Origin: Bacteroidales bacterium
GTDB taxonomy: Bacteria > Bacteroidota > Bacteroidia > Bacteroidales > VadinHA17
Assembly: GCA_029210565.1 (NCBI GenBank)
Contig: JARGFQ010000002.1
Span: 62,001-126,000, forward strand
DNA length: 64,000 bases
Direction: 5' to 3'
The position numbers were made by a program, and so were the translations under genes. Within the stretch, counting starts at the first letter, position 1, and each line of letters starts with the position of its first letter. This document shows positions 39,068 through 48,455 of this stretch, piece after piece. A model generated the notes under the pieces. It was not told the origin of the DNA, searched no databases, and saw nothing but the letters and a program-made list of their open reading frames with translations.

Positions 39068-39650
39068 AGATCAGAATTAGTTCGGGAGTAATACGTTTCA
39101 GTATTTCACGGTTTACGGCACCCTCCATTACAACATCCACCTTCGTGGGGATCAGCTTCTCCAGCTGATGTTTTATCTCCGCCAGATCAAACAGGGTGAA
39201 AGACTTCTTGTCGGGAACGCGTACAAGTATGTCAATGTCGCTATCAATGTCATGATCATCACGGGCATAGGAACCGAAGAGCCATGCTTTCCTGACAGTT
39301 TTCTGATTTCTGAAGTACTCCTTTATTTTTTTTATTATTTCTGCTTTGGTAACTTGTCTGCCGGACAGATATCCGATTCTCTTCTCGGCAAGGGCAATCG
39401 CTTCAATCGCCTGTACCTCACCACTTACCTCATGTATTATCTTATCAGAAAGCCAGAGGACAAGAAGTGTCCCTGGTTCAACCCCATAATACTCTTCCAA
39501 CTTTATGACATTCGCTCTGGTTGCGATGCGTTTGCCATTCTCTATTTTACTCAGTATTGCCTGATCAATATCAAGGAACGAAGCTACTTTTCTTAAAGGA
39601 TCGCCCTTCTGCTGTCGCAACTCGCGTATCTTATCTGCAAAGCTCAGCAT
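39057..39650 (-). CDS. Xre-type HTH fused to MNT-domain nucleotidyltransferase (MntA-like antitoxin)
   Basis: 197 residues from ATG 39650 (MLSFADKIRELRQQKG). ATG 39665 is also possible, but the promoter and palindrome at 39667-39702 leave little leader. Residues about 1-65 are an Xre/Cro helix-turn-helix (LRKVASFLDIDQAILSKIENGKR); about 95-197 is a minimal nucleotidyltransferase with the metal motif FGSYARDDHDIDSDIDILV. Ordinary MntA lacks the HTH. The fusion probably combines AMPylating antidote and autorepressor. Paired with the downstream HepT-like gene. Confidence 0.85.
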   Translation of the reverse strand: MLSFADKIRELRQQKGDPLRKVASFLDIDQAILSKIENGKRIATRANVIKLEEYYGVEPGTLLVLWLSDKIIHEVSGEVQAIEAIALAEKRIGYLSGRQVTKAEIIKKIKEYFRNQKTVRKAWLFGSYARDDHDIDSDIDILVRVPDKKSFTLFDLAEIKHQLEKLIPTKVDVVMEGAVNREILKRITPELILIYET

Positions 39651-39666
39651 AGTTGAATAATTCATA

Positions 39667-39702
39667 TTGACAAATATAGTCAAAATTATTCATTCAACAA
39701 AA
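39667..39702 (-). promoter_or_regulatory. Promoter with overlapping operator palindrome of the HTH-MntA gene
   Basis: Minus strand: TTTTG, 19 bases, TATATTTG. The -7 box lies inside the inverted repeat TTGAC-TATATTT-GTCAA (39667-39683), so a bound HTH protein would block RNA polymerase: built-in negative autoregulation. Confidence 0.65.
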
Positions 39703-39885
39703 TATTCTATATAATTCAGAAGAACCTAACTGAACAGGATTCCCGGCCTGCCGGGGCAACATCTGAGGGCACTGAAGGAAAGTTGCCCTGTGAAAAGTCA
39801 GGCAGGTCCTGACCAACCGGGGCGGCTTTCCAGGCCTCCAATAAGTACGCGCCTGCGGCTCACAGACGGCAGGCACCTGACGGCC

Positions 39886-40503
39886 TTACAGGGAGGGTGC
39901 GGTGACGGAAGAGTGACTTAGTGATGCGGCAATGTCATGATAATTAATGCCGTAACCCTCTTTCTTCAGTGAGGTGACGAAATCGCTGTGCGGCCGGTGC
40001 TGACGGTAGTCGGGCTCACGGGAGGGATGCCTGAGGTACCTTTCGAAGATCGAAGGGTCGCCGGCGATATTCAGAACGCCGTGATATACCAGCCGGTTTT
40101 CACGCCGGTGCATCGATGAGCCGAGGATCTTTTTGTCGCCGATGGTTATGTCGGAAATACCCCTGGTGCCGTAGTTCCTCACACCGAGATCAGAGAGGAG
40201 GTAAAGGATCATTCCGTTGACCTCCATAAAGAAATCCTTTGAGCGGGCTATCCCCGGAAACTCCCTTGCCACGGTTATCACTGCCATCTGCGGCGTCAGT
40301 ATTACCGCCTCGCCCCCGGTGGGACGCTTTGTCACCGGTATGCCATCGGAGAGGACATTCTCAAGTATCAGGGACCGCTCCGGCGTGTTACTCTGTCCCA
40401 GCACTATGACCGTCTCCGCAGGTTGCCATACCATCATGCCGTCGCCCGTGCCGCCGAAGAGGGCGGCATCGGGGAGGTCATATGGACGTACTGTTACAGG
40501 CAT
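39886..40503 (-). CDS. Lipoate-protein ligase A family protein
   Basis: 205 residues. Biotin/lipoyl-ligase fold with TKRPTGGEAVILTP (equivalent of RR-x-GGG), GISDITIGDKKILGSSMHRRENRLVYHGVLNI carrying the catalytic-type Lys. It is short and lacks the LplA C-terminal domain, so it may act as lipoyl/octanoyl transferase. Last gene of the 2-oxoacid dehydrogenase operon, 12 bp after E3, fitting a role in lipoylating the E2 lipoyl domain. The 235-bp stretch behind it (39651-39885) has only GC hairpins besides the promoter above. Confidence 0.83.
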   Translation of the reverse strand: MPVTVRPYDLPDAALFGGTGDGMMVWQPAETVIVLGQSNTPERSLILENVLSDGIPVTKRPTGGEAVILTPQMAVITVAREFPGIARSKDFFMEVNGMILYLLSDLGVRNYGTRGISDITIGDKKILGSSMHRRENRLVYHGVLNIAGDPSIFERYLRHPSREPDYRQHRPHSDFVTSLKKEGYGINYHDIAASLSHSSVTAPSL

Positions 40504-40515
40504 GCCTCAATAAAA

Positions 40516-41847
40516 TCAGGCTTTGTGAACAGGTTTACCCACGGCATCGGATCCGGCCTCGAGGAACACCTCAGAGATCGTCGGGTGGGCGTGCATGGTG
40601 TGAGCCACATCCCACACCGTGCTCTCAACGGCCATATACGCCGCAGCCTCGCTGATAAGGTCCGTGGCATTGTGGGAGATGATCTGCACCCCCAGCACCT
40701 CGCCGTACTTCGGCTCCGAGATAATACGCAAAATACCCTCGGGCTGGGCCTCGGTCAGAGCCTTTCCATTGGCCGACAGCGGGAACTCATTGACCTTGAA
40801 GTCAATCTCCTCTGCTGCCAGTTGCTGCTCTGTTTTACCTATCTGTGCTATCTCCGGGTCAGTATAGAGGGTCAGCGGAACGCGCTCAGTATTCATCGTC
40901 TCAGTGATACCCAGAATATGGTTCACGGCTGCCAGCGCCTGTGCCGAAGCGGCATGGGCATAGATGCTCTTTCCGTTGACATCGCCGACGGCATAGACAC
41001 CCTGAACGCTGGTCATGAAGTTCTCATCGGTGACATAAAAGCTTTCTGATTCCCCGGCCTTAAGTGCTCCGGTGGGCTTGATACCCTTGCGGGGCATGCA
41101 GTTGACAATCCCTTCATACTCGTCGAGGTTGATTGAATCATACCCTCCGGTACCTTCAAGAGTCTTTATCTTCAGTGAGTCGAGCCTGCGGCTGATGTAT
41201 GCATTCAGGTAATCATCAAGTGCAGGAAAGACCCTGTTGGCGGTCTTGAGAAGAGTGACATCCTTTCCTATTAGTGCAAGCATCTGTGACACCTCTGCAG
41301 AGACAGGGCCTTCACCGACAACCAGAAGTTTCTGTGGTATCTCCTTCATTGAGAACATGTTCTCGAGATTGATAATCCGGCTTTCATCCCCCACCTTGAA
41401 CTTCAGTGGCCTCGGATATGAACCGGTGGCAATGATGATGTTCTTTGTTGTCAGTTTACGCTTATCAACTACCACCGTGTCCGCAGCTTCGACAGAGGCA
41501 GTACCTGTTATTGTCTCTACGTTGTTCTTCTTGAGAAGGTACTCGACCCCTTTGGTAAGTCTCCTCACTATACGTTCTGAGCGCTTGACTCCCTTCTCCC
41601 AGCTGAATGTCAGTTTCTTCGGGTCGAGGCCTTCAACACCGAAGTCGCCTGCCATGCCAAGTCTTGAGAAGTACTTTGCACTTTCGAGCATAGCCTTGGA
41701 GGGTATGCAACCCCAGTTAAGGCACATGCCACCGACGTGCTTCTTCTCAATGACGGCAGTTTTCAGTCCTGCCTGTCCGGCCCTTATCGCGGCCACATAA
41801 CCTGCCGGCCCGGCACCTATGATTATAAGATCGTAGTCCATCTTCAC
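40516..41847 (-). CDS. lpdA: Dihydrolipoyl dehydrogenase (E3)
   Basis: 443 residues. FAD motif DLIIIGAGPAGYVAA, redox pair C42/C47 in GGMCLNWGCIPSK, NAD-binding domain, YAVGDVNGKSIYAHAA, and catalytic His-Glu region HAHPTISEVFLEA. It reoxidises the E2 dihydrolipoyl arm with NAD+. Six bases separate it from E2. The central region appears slightly shortened compared with the usual ~465 residues. Confidence 0.95.
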   Translation of the reverse strand: MKMDYDLIIIGAGPAGYVAAIRAGQAGLKTAVIEKKHVGGMCLNWGCIPSKAMLESAKYFSRLGMAGDFGVEGLDPKKLTFSWEKGVKRSERIVRRLTKGVEYLLKKNNVETITGTASVEAADTVVVDKRKLTTKNIIIATGSYPRPLKFKVGDESRIINLENMFSMKEIPQKLLVVGEGPVSAEVSQMLALIGKDVTLLKTANRVFPALDDYLNAYISRRLDSLKIKTLEGTGGYDSINLDEYEGIVNCMPRKGIKPTGALKAGESESFYVTDENFMTSVQGVYAVGDVNGKSIYAHAASAQALAAVNHILGITETMNTERVPLTLYTDPEIAQIGKTEQQLAAEEIDFKVNEFPLSANGKALTEAQPEGILRIISEPKYGEVLGVQIISHNATDLISEAAAYMAVESTVWDVAHTMHAHPTISEVFLEAGSDAVGKPVHKA

Positions 41848-41853
41848 TCTATT

Positions 41854-43149
41854 TTATTGTCTCATTATCAGTGACAGCGGGTCTGCGACGCCTGCCGCCA
41901 CATCATTCAGGAACTCCGTTGCCTCTGCTCCGTCGACCATGCGGTGGTCAACCGAAAGCGACAGCGGCATCACATTACCCACCCTTATCTCGCCGTCGGC
42001 CACCACAGGCTGCTGGTTGATGCGGCCTATGCCGAGTATCCCCACCTGCGGGTAGTTGATAACGGGAACGCCGAACCATCCTCCCAGGGCTCCGTAGTTG
42101 GTGATGGTAAAGGTGCCGTCCTTCATATCGTCAAGCGTCAGCTTCCTGTCGCGCGCTTTAACGGCTATCTCAGCCACAGCTTTGCTCAGCTCCTTGACAG
42201 TCAGCTTATCAGCATTTCGAATCACCGGCACAACCAGTCCGTCCTCAGTACTTACGGCTATACCTATGTTATAGTAGTTCTTGTAGATGATATTCCCTTT
42301 TTCGAAATCCATCTCCGAGTTCAGCTCCGGGTGTCGTTTCAATGCTGCCACAACGGCTTTGATTATGAAAGGCAGGTATGTAAGACTGATATCTTCCTTC
42401 TTATACTCCTCCCTGTACCTGGACCTTGCTTCCACCAGTGCCGACACCTCAGGCTCCTCGAAGAGGGTCATGTGTGCCGTGCTCTGTTTGGAGCGCAGCA
42501 TGTTTTTGGCGATCGACTTACGGATCTGGCTCATCGGCCTGATCTCGACAAGCTCACGCACACCGTCCGGAGTGGCGGGTGCGGTCCTGGCTGCTGCCGG
42601 AGCTGCCGATGAATGATAGTTCTGTATGTCGCTCTTCATCACGCGGCCTGCAGGGCCTGTTCCTGTCACCAGGTTTATGTCGATGTTAATATCGCGTGCC
42701 ATGGCGCGTGCCACCGGCGTCGCCAACACCTTGCGCCCGGCAGTTGCGGCCGTGGCGGCTGCAGGTTTCGGCTCGGTGCCCTCATCGCTTGCGGGAAGAT
42801 AGGCGTTGTTGGAGGCCACCTCAAGGGTGCCCACCACGCCTGCGCCTTTTTCCTCGACCATCTCCGCTTCGGGAACAGGAGCCTCCGTGCCGGATGCGGC
42901 GGCGGCCTCACCGGCGATCTCTATCTCGACGAGCGTCTCTCCCACATGGATCGTCTCGCCTACCTTGCCGTATCGTGCTGCGATGACGCCCTCACGCGGT
43001 GCGGGTATGTCCGTAACAACCTTGTCGGTCTCCATCTTCACCAGCGGCTGTCCTACCTTGACGGCATTACCCTTATCAACATACCACTCGATGATGATCC
43101 CTTCGGTCAGTCCTTCACCTATATCGGGAAATTTGAAAATATATCTCAT
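41854..43149 (-). CDS. 2-oxoacid dehydrogenase E2 (dihydrolipoyl acyltransferase)
   Basis: 431 residues. One N-terminal lipoyl domain with lipoyl Lys43 (METDKVV), an Ala/Pro-rich linker (about 80-140), a peripheral subunit-binding domain (about 137-170, VLATPVARAMARDINIDINLVTGTGPAGRV) and the catalytic core with HRMVDG near the C-terminus. Works with the flanking E1 and E3. Preceded by repeat copy B. Confidence 0.95.
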   Translation of the reverse strand: MRYIFKFPDIGEGLTEGIIIEWYVDKGNAVKVGQPLVKMETDKVVTDIPAPREGVIAARYGKVGETIHVGETLVEIEIAGEAAAASGTEAPVPEAEMVEEKGAGVVGTLEVASNNAYLPASDEGTEPKPAAATAATAGRKVLATPVARAMARDINIDINLVTGTGPAGRVMKSDIQNYHSSAAPAAARTAPATPDGVRELVEIRPMSQIRKSIAKNMLRSKQSTAHMTLFEEPEVSALVEARSRYREEYKKEDISLTYLPFIIKAVVAALKRHPELNSEMDFEKGNIIYKNYYNIGIAVSTEDGLVVPVIRNADKLTVKELSKAVAEIAVKARDRKLTLDDMKDGTFTITNYGALGGWFGVPVINYPQVGILGIGRINQQPVVADGEIRVGNVMPLSLSVDHRMVDGAEATEFLNDVAAGVADPLSLIMRQ

Positions 43150-43165
43150 TCGTTTATTTATTTAC

Positions 43166-43243
43166 TATTTCATTGGTCGAATGGAACTTGCATAAGTTTT
43201 TTGCTCAAATCCTGTTCTGAGTTCTTTCTTATGCAAGTTTCAT
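43166..43243 (-). repeat. Intergenic repeat family, copy B
   Basis: Shares 28 identical bp (43166-43193) and a 10-bp end (43234-43243) with copy A at 38989-39067. Here the ends form a 13-bp stem (GAACTTGCATAAG / CTTATGCAAGTTT, one G-T). It lies in the E1beta-E2 intergenic gap, 16 bases ahead of the E2 start. On the minus strand both copies contain an identical eight-codon open frame (ATG...TGA, MQVPFDQ). Confidence 0.8.
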
Positions 43244-43247
43244 CAGT

Positions 43248-44225
43248 TCAGTATTTTATTGTTCTTTCAATCGCGTAGAAGATCTTATCAGGGGTGATCA
43301 TATAGTGATGTTCACCGCGGGGGTAAGGCACTATCACGTCGAAGGCCGCCACCCTTTTCGGGGGAGCTTCAAGGTGGAGGAAGGCCTCTTCGTTTGCCAG
43401 CGCCATGATCTCGGATCCCACTCCGAAGCTGCGCGGCTCCTCGCCAACGAAGACTATACGTCCGGTCTTCTTTACGGAAGCGGTTATCGTCTCCTTGTCA
43501 AGGGGATATATTGTTCTCAGGTCTATCAGCTCCACCGAGTATCCTGCCTCCTTCGCCATCACCATTGCCTTCTGCACCTCGCGTATCATGGCGCCGTAGG
43601 CAACCACGGTAACGTCGGTGCCCTGGGAGAGGACCTTGGCTTTGCCGATAGGCACTGAGAATTTTTCTTCACTCACCTCCTGCTTGATGGCGCGGTAGAT
43701 GCGCTTGGGCTCGAGGAAGAGCACGGGATCATCACTCTCTATGGCCGAGATGAGGAGCCCTTTTGCATCATGGGGTGTCGATGGCACCACCACCTTCAGT
43801 CCGGGTATATGTGCAAAAATTGCCTCCATACTCTCGGAGTGGTGCTCGAGAGCGTTGATACCTCCTCCGTAGGGCAGGCGTATCACTATCGGCATTTTAT
43901 AGCGGCCCCGCGAGCGGTTGTGCATGCGTGTTATGTGTGAGATTATCTGGTTGAAGGCCGGGTAGATGAACCCGCAGAACTGCATCTCTATCACCGGGCG
44001 GAGTCCTGCTGCTGCCATACCCACTGCCGTGCCGGCTATACCCGACTCGGCCAGGGGCGAGTCAAAGACCCTCTCCACACCGTGTTTCTTCTGTAATCCT
44101 TCCGTTACCCTGAAGACGCCGCCCTCAAAGCCGACATCCTCACCGTAGACAACAACGTTATTATCCTCTGTCAGTTTGATGTCGAGAGCATCATTGACGG
44201 CATTGACTATATTCATTGCTTTCAT
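43248..44225 (-). CDS. 2-oxoacid dehydrogenase E1 beta subunit
   Basis: 325 residues from ATG 44225, which overlaps the E1alpha stop in ATGA; a longer frame to 44243 is less likely. Transketolase pyrimidine-binding domain (VYGEDVGFEGGVFRVTEGL, SPLAESGIAGTAVGMAAAGLRPVIE) and C-terminal transketolase domain (VELIDLRTIYPLD). Pairs with E1alpha to decarboxylate the 2-oxoacid with thiamine diphosphate. Confidence 0.95.
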   Translation of the reverse strand: MKAMNIVNAVNDALDIKLTEDNNVVVYGEDVGFEGGVFRVTEGLQKKHGVERVFDSPLAESGIAGTAVGMAAAGLRPVIEMQFCGFIYPAFNQIISHITRMHNRSRGRYKMPIVIRLPYGGGINALEHHSESMEAIFAHIPGLKVVVPSTPHDAKGLLISAIESDDPVLFLEPKRIYRAIKQEVSEEKFSVPIGKAKVLSQGTDVTVVAYGAMIREVQKAMVMAKEAGYSVELIDLRTIYPLDKETITASVKKTGRIVFVGEEPRSFGVGSEIMALANEEAFLHLEAPPKRVAAFDVIVPYPRGEHHYMITPDKIFYAIERTIKY

Positions 44226-45310
44226 TTGCGTGCGTTTTTCCATTGTAAGAATTTTTCATGCTCAATCTGCTGGTCGCGGAGATCCTGCGGCATCTCGGCA
44301 TAAGTATATTTTAGTGCATCTTCAAGCGGATACTGAACTGTCTCTTCCGTCTCCATGAACTGGCGGTCGATCTCCTTCTTGTACTCCTCTGTCACTCTCT
44401 CCTCCTCGGCATCTGACCACAGCTTCTTCTTCTCCAGGTAGAGCTTCATGCGGCGCAGCGGGTCCTTCTTGTCCCACTCTTTCTCCTCGTTGGTGGTACG
44501 GTATTTTGTCGGGTCATCCGATGTGGTATGGGCTCCCTTGCGGTAGGTGACAGCCTCTATCAGCACAGCCTGCTGCTCCTTCCTGGCGTACTCATGAGCA
44601 TACCTGAAAGCTGCCAGCATGGCGAAGATATCATTGCCGTCGACCTTCAGCCCTTTGATACCGTAAGCCACCGACTTGACAGCGATGTTGGTGCTGGCGG
44701 TCTGCATCTTCACGGGAACGGAGATAGCGTACTGGTTATTCTGAACGACGAAGATTACGGGCACCTTCCAAACCCCGGCGAAGTTGAGCGCCTCATGGAA
44801 GTCGCCCTCGGAGGTCCCTCCGTCACCGACGAATGCCATGGCCACCTCATCCTTCTTCTGATATTTAATGGCATATCCGATACCTGCTCCGTGAATTAGC
44901 TGGGAAGCAATAGGCACCGAGAAGGGAAGGACATGATTTGCCTCTCCGAACCTGAGTCCGTCTTCGAATCCCATGTTGAACATGAATATCTCCTTCATGG
45001 TAACGCCCTTGGCCAGCCATGCGCCCAGCTCGCGGAAGGCCGGCACCAGCCAGTCTTCATGTCTGAGTACGGCGCCGGCTGCCACACCAATGGCCTCCTG
45101 CCCGTAGTTGGGGGGGTAGGTATAGACACGGCCCTGACGCTGGTACGAGACGATCATGAAGTCGAGCGTTCTGACAAAGAGCATCTCCTTATACAGTTTT
45201 ACCATCTCTTCATCAGAGAGGTCGGGCATCAGCTCCTTGCTGATCACCTTTCCGTTGTTGTCAATTACCTGCAGCATCTTGTCTTCTGCAGGGTCAAACT
45301 GGTCGAACAT
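44222..45310 (-). CDS. 2-oxoacid dehydrogenase E1 alpha subunit
   Basis: 362 residues from ATG 45310 (MFDQFDPAEDK); the open frame to 45352 has no better start. ThDP-binding motif GDGGTSEGDFHEALNFAGVWKVPVIFVVQNNQYAIS and the phosphorylation-loop-like YRKGAHTTSDDPTKYR. Sequence style is closest to Gram-positive-type PdhA/BkdA, so pyruvate or branched-chain 2-oxoacids are the likely substrates; this cannot be settled by reading. First gene of the operon E1alpha-E1beta-E2-E3-lipoate ligase. Confidence 0.94.
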   Translation of the reverse strand: MFDQFDPAEDKMLQVIDNNGKVISKELMPDLSDEEMVKLYKEMLFVRTLDFMIVSYQRQGRVYTYPPNYGQEAIGVAAGAVLRHEDWLVPAFRELGAWLAKGVTMKEIFMFNMGFEDGLRFGEANHVLPFSVPIASQLIHGAGIGYAIKYQKKDEVAMAFVGDGGTSEGDFHEALNFAGVWKVPVIFVVQNNQYAISVPVKMQTASTNIAVKSVAYGIKGLKVDGNDIFAMLAAFRYAHEYARKEQQAVLIEAVTYRKGAHTTSDDPTKYRTTNEEKEWDKKDPLRRMKLYLEKKKLWSDAEEERVTEEYKKEIDRQFMETEETVQYPLEDALKYTYAEMPQDLRDQQIEHEKFLQWKNARK

Positions 45311-45643
45311 ATTTTTGTTTTGTTTAACGTTTCTGCAATAAAAGACAAACAAAGCTGCAATTTGTTCAGCAGGATATGTGGCATACCGCCGGTGATTTTT
45401 CCCCGGAGGTGAAGCCGCGGAAAGCTATTACGGTCCGTGACCGTCCTTGATGCTTTTCCGGCCCGTGACCATCCGGGGATCGCGTTTCCGGAGGGGGCAG
45501 ATGTCGGGAGTGGCCTTGAATAACCGGCACTTGCATTTGATCAGGTAATTAATGTGAAGAAATGTTAACAGCCACGCGCGTACTCTATTTATGCTTAAAT
45601 TAGCTGTTTATTATGCAATCAGTTAACCCAATCCGTGAAAACT
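45311..45643. other. Divergent intergenic region
   Basis: 333 bp between E1alpha (minus) and the first long M16 gene (plus). The middle is GC-rich with a short imperfect duplication (CCGTGACCGTCC / CCGTGACCATCC, about 45435-45475); the edges are AT-rich as expected for two promoters. No gene seen. Confidence 0.55.
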
Positions 45644-48445
45644 ATGAAGAATCTTTCCAGAGCATTAATGATCCTGGCTCTTATTTCCATGACCTCCTGC
45701 CAGAATAAAACAGGAGATGCGTTGAACCTTCCGTTTGAAAAGTACCAGCTTGAAAACGGACTCAGTGTCATCCTGCATCAGGATAGGTCAGATCCCATCG
45801 TGTCAGTGGCGATTTACTACCATGTCGGTTCCAACCGTGAGGTTCCGGGCCGCACAGGCTTTGCTCATCTCTTTGAGCATATGATGTTCCAGCAAAGTGA
45901 GAATGTCCCTGAAGATCAGTATTTCAGGCTGATACAGAGTGCCGGCGGAACACTGAACGGATCCACCAATCAGGACCGCACCAACTATTACGAGACGGTA
46001 CCGAAAAACGCCCTCGAGTTGGTCCTATGGCTGGAGTCAGACCGCATGGGGTATCTTGCAAACACCATCACACAGCAGGCTTTTGCCATTCAGCAGAATG
46101 TCGTTCAGAATGAAAAACGCCAGAACTACGACAACAGGCCATATGGTCATTCATCAACCGTCATGGCCAGGGCCCTGTTCCCGGAAGGCCATCCCTACAG
46201 CTGGACCACCATCGGGGAGATGAAAGACCTGTTCAACGCCACGGTGGAGGATGTGAAGGAGTTCCACGGCCGCTTCTACATACCAAATAATGCAACCCTT
46301 TCCATTGCCGGCGACTTCGAAACTGAAGAGGTGAAAGCACTGGTTCGGAAATACTTTGGTGAAATACCCGCAGGGGCTGAAGTGGAGAAGCTGAAGCCGA
46401 TGCCCGTGACACTGGCAGAGACGAAGAAACTCTATCATGAAGACAACTTCGCCAACACTGCACAGTACACCATGGCATTCCCCTCTGCCGAGATGTATAA
46501 TCCTGATGCCTACGCCCTGACCATCCTGAGTGACATCCTTGCCGGTGGCAAGAAGTCGCCCATGTACAATGTGCTCGTTAAAGAGAAAAAGCTCACCTCC
46601 AATGTGGGTGCCTACAACAGGGCACAGCTGCTTGCCGGTACCTTCCAGATCTTTGTCAATGCCAACCCGGGCGTATCTCTGACAGAAGTAGAGAATGCTA
46701 TCTTTGAAGCTTTTGAACGTTTTGAGTCCGAGGGTTTCACCGAGAAGGATCTTGAGAAGGTTAAAGCCGGCCAGGAGACCCGTTTCTATAACATGATAAG
46801 CAGTGTTGACGGTAAATCGAAGCAGCTTGCAGAATATAACATGTACGCCGGTGACCCGGGATTTTACAAAAAGGATATGGAGGCAATGAAGGCCGTCACC
46901 ATGGACGATGTGCAGCGGGTATATGAAAAATATATCAAAAGCAGGAATTATGTAGCCACCAGTTTCGTGCCCAGGAGCAAGGTTGAGCTTGCAGCCGAGG
47001 GATCAGTTGATGCCGGCATAGAAGAGGAGAACATACTTACTGCCATCGAGGTAAAGATAGAGGAAGGTGCTGCTGAAGAGATTCAGAAGACACCGACCTC
47101 TTTTGACCGCTCCGTACAACCTCCCTTGGGTCCTGATGTGTCGGTTACCGTACCGACCGTCTGGAGGTCTTCGCTGGCAAACGGCATGCAGCTGTTCGGC
47201 ATTGAGCATTCCGAGGTGCCTCTTGTTCAGTACAATATTGTAATCGAGGGAGGCCACATGCTTGATGGTATCAGTGCACCTGGTGTGGCCAACATGCTGG
47301 CGATGATGCTCAATGAGGGAACGAAGAACAAAACCCCCGTGGAGCTGGAGGAGGAGATCGACCTTCTGGGCGCGATGATAAGAGTATCAGCGAATGATGA
47401 ATCTATAACTGTAAGTGTCAACACCCTTACACGCAATTTTGAGAAGACTCTCGCCATTGTTGAGGAGATGCTTCTGGAACCCCGGTGGGATTCGCTTGCC
47501 TTTGAGATTTCCCGTACACGGGTTCTGAACAATCTGCGGCGCAGCTCCATTGATCCCACATACCTTGGCTCGAGGGCTCTCGCCCGGCTTACTCTCGGTG
47601 AAGGCAATATCTTTGCCACCGATGTTTCTGGCACGGTTGAGAGTGTTCAGTCGATGACCATGGAGGATCTCAAGGCATTCTATGAGAAGAACATTTCACC
47701 CTCGGTAGCAAGGTTCCTGGTTGTGGGTTCGGTTGACCAGGCAGGCGTGGAGAAGGCTCTTGCCAGGCTCGGGACCAACTGGAGTGCCAAAGAGGTGCAG
47801 ATACCCGAGATCACCTACGCACAGGCACCTGACAAGGCAGGGGTATATTTCGTGGATGTGCCCGGCGCAAAGCAGTCCAATATCTACATAGGAGCTCCCG
47901 CTATCCCCCGCAGTCACCCCGACTACTACCCGGCCTATGTTGCCAACTACAAGCTTGGCGGCTCATTCAACGGATATGTAAACCTTGTTCTCAGGGAGGA
48001 GAAAGGCTACACCTACGGTGCCAGAACAAGTTTCAATGCACAGAAGCATTACGGAACCTTTGTTGCCAGTTCGGCCGTACGTTCAACAGCCACCCTTGAG
48101 TCGGCAGAGATCTTCCGTGACCTGATGAAGCAGTACAGGGAGGGTGTATCGCAGGGCGACATTGACTTCACGAAGGATGCCCTGCTCAAGGGCAATGCCC
48201 TGAGGTTCGAGACCCACAGGGCGCTGCTGGGAATGCTCGGAACCATGAGTGAACACGGACTGCCGGACGACTATATTGCCCGTGAAGAGGATTATGTCAG
48301 GAAAGTTACTGTTGATGATGTAAATGCCACGGTGCAGAAATATATTGACCCGATGAAGATGTATTATGTTGTTGCCGGCGATGCCGCAACTCAGCTAAAA
48401 GAGCTTAAGAAACTTGGCTTCGGAGAACCGGTGTTAATCAAATAA
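45644..48445 (+). CDS. Long M16-family zinc peptidase, lipoprotein (first of tandem pair)
   Basis: 933 residues from ATG 45644; an in-frame GTG at 45635 is less likely. Lipoprotein signal ending MTSC. The N-terminal half is catalytic, with zinc motif HLFEH at about 75-79; the C-terminal half (from about 500) is a non-catalytic M16 repeat with R/Y residues in LREEKGYTYGAR. Pitrilysin/insulinase-like chamber protease, probably periplasmic or surface-anchored, degrading peptides. The next gene is a close paralogue (many identical blocks), 10 bp downstream. Confidence 0.92.
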   Translation: MKNLSRALMILALISMTSCQNKTGDALNLPFEKYQLENGLSVILHQDRSDPIVSVAIYYHVGSNREVPGRTGFAHLFEHMMFQQSENVPEDQYFRLIQSAGGTLNGSTNQDRTNYYETVPKNALELVLWLESDRMGYLANTITQQAFAIQQNVVQNEKRQNYDNRPYGHSSTVMARALFPEGHPYSWTTIGEMKDLFNATVEDVKEFHGRFYIPNNATLSIAGDFETEEVKALVRKYFGEIPAGAEVEKLKPMPVTLAETKKLYHEDNFANTAQYTMAFPSAEMYNPDAYALTILSDILAGGKKSPMYNVLVKEKKLTSNVGAYNRAQLLAGTFQIFVNANPGVSLTEVENAIFEAFERFESEGFTEKDLEKVKAGQETRFYNMISSVDGKSKQLAEYNMYAGDPGFYKKDMEAMKAVTMDDVQRVYEKYIKSRNYVATSFVPRSKVELAAEGSVDAGIEEENILTAIEVKIEEGAAEEIQKTPTSFDRSVQPPLGPDVSVTVPTVWRSSLANGMQLFGIEHSEVPLVQYNIVIEGGHMLDGISAPGVANMLAMMLNEGTKNKTPVELEEEIDLLGAMIRVSANDESITVSVNTLTRNFEKTLAIVEEMLLEPRWDSLAFEISRTRVLNNLRRSSIDPTYLGSRALARLTLGEGNIFATDVSGTVESVQSMTMEDLKAFYEKNISPSVARFLVVGSVDQAGVEKALARLGTNWSAKEVQIPEITYAQAPDKAGVYFVDVPGAKQSNIYIGAPAIPRSHPDYYPAYVANYKLGGSFNGYVNLVLREEKGYTYGARTSFNAQKHYGTFVASSAVRSTATLESAEIFRDLMKQYREGVSQGDIDFTKDALLKGNALRFETHRALLGMLGTMSEHGLPDDYIAREEDYVRKVTVDDVNATVQKYIDPMKMYYVVAGDAATQLKELKKLGFGEPVLIK

Positions 48446-48455
48446 ATTTCAAGAT

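Noticed and set aside
39694..39876. 60-codon open frame between the mntA-like and lipoate ligase genes
   Set aside because: GC-rich, made of hairpin arms (CCCGGC/GCCGGG, GTCAG/CTGAC), no protein-like pattern or start signal.
38989..43243. Composite transposon bounded by repeat copies A and B
   Set aside because: The segment between them includes most of a core dehydrogenase operon and cuts it after E1beta; there is no transposase, and the copies sit at matching distances from start codons instead.
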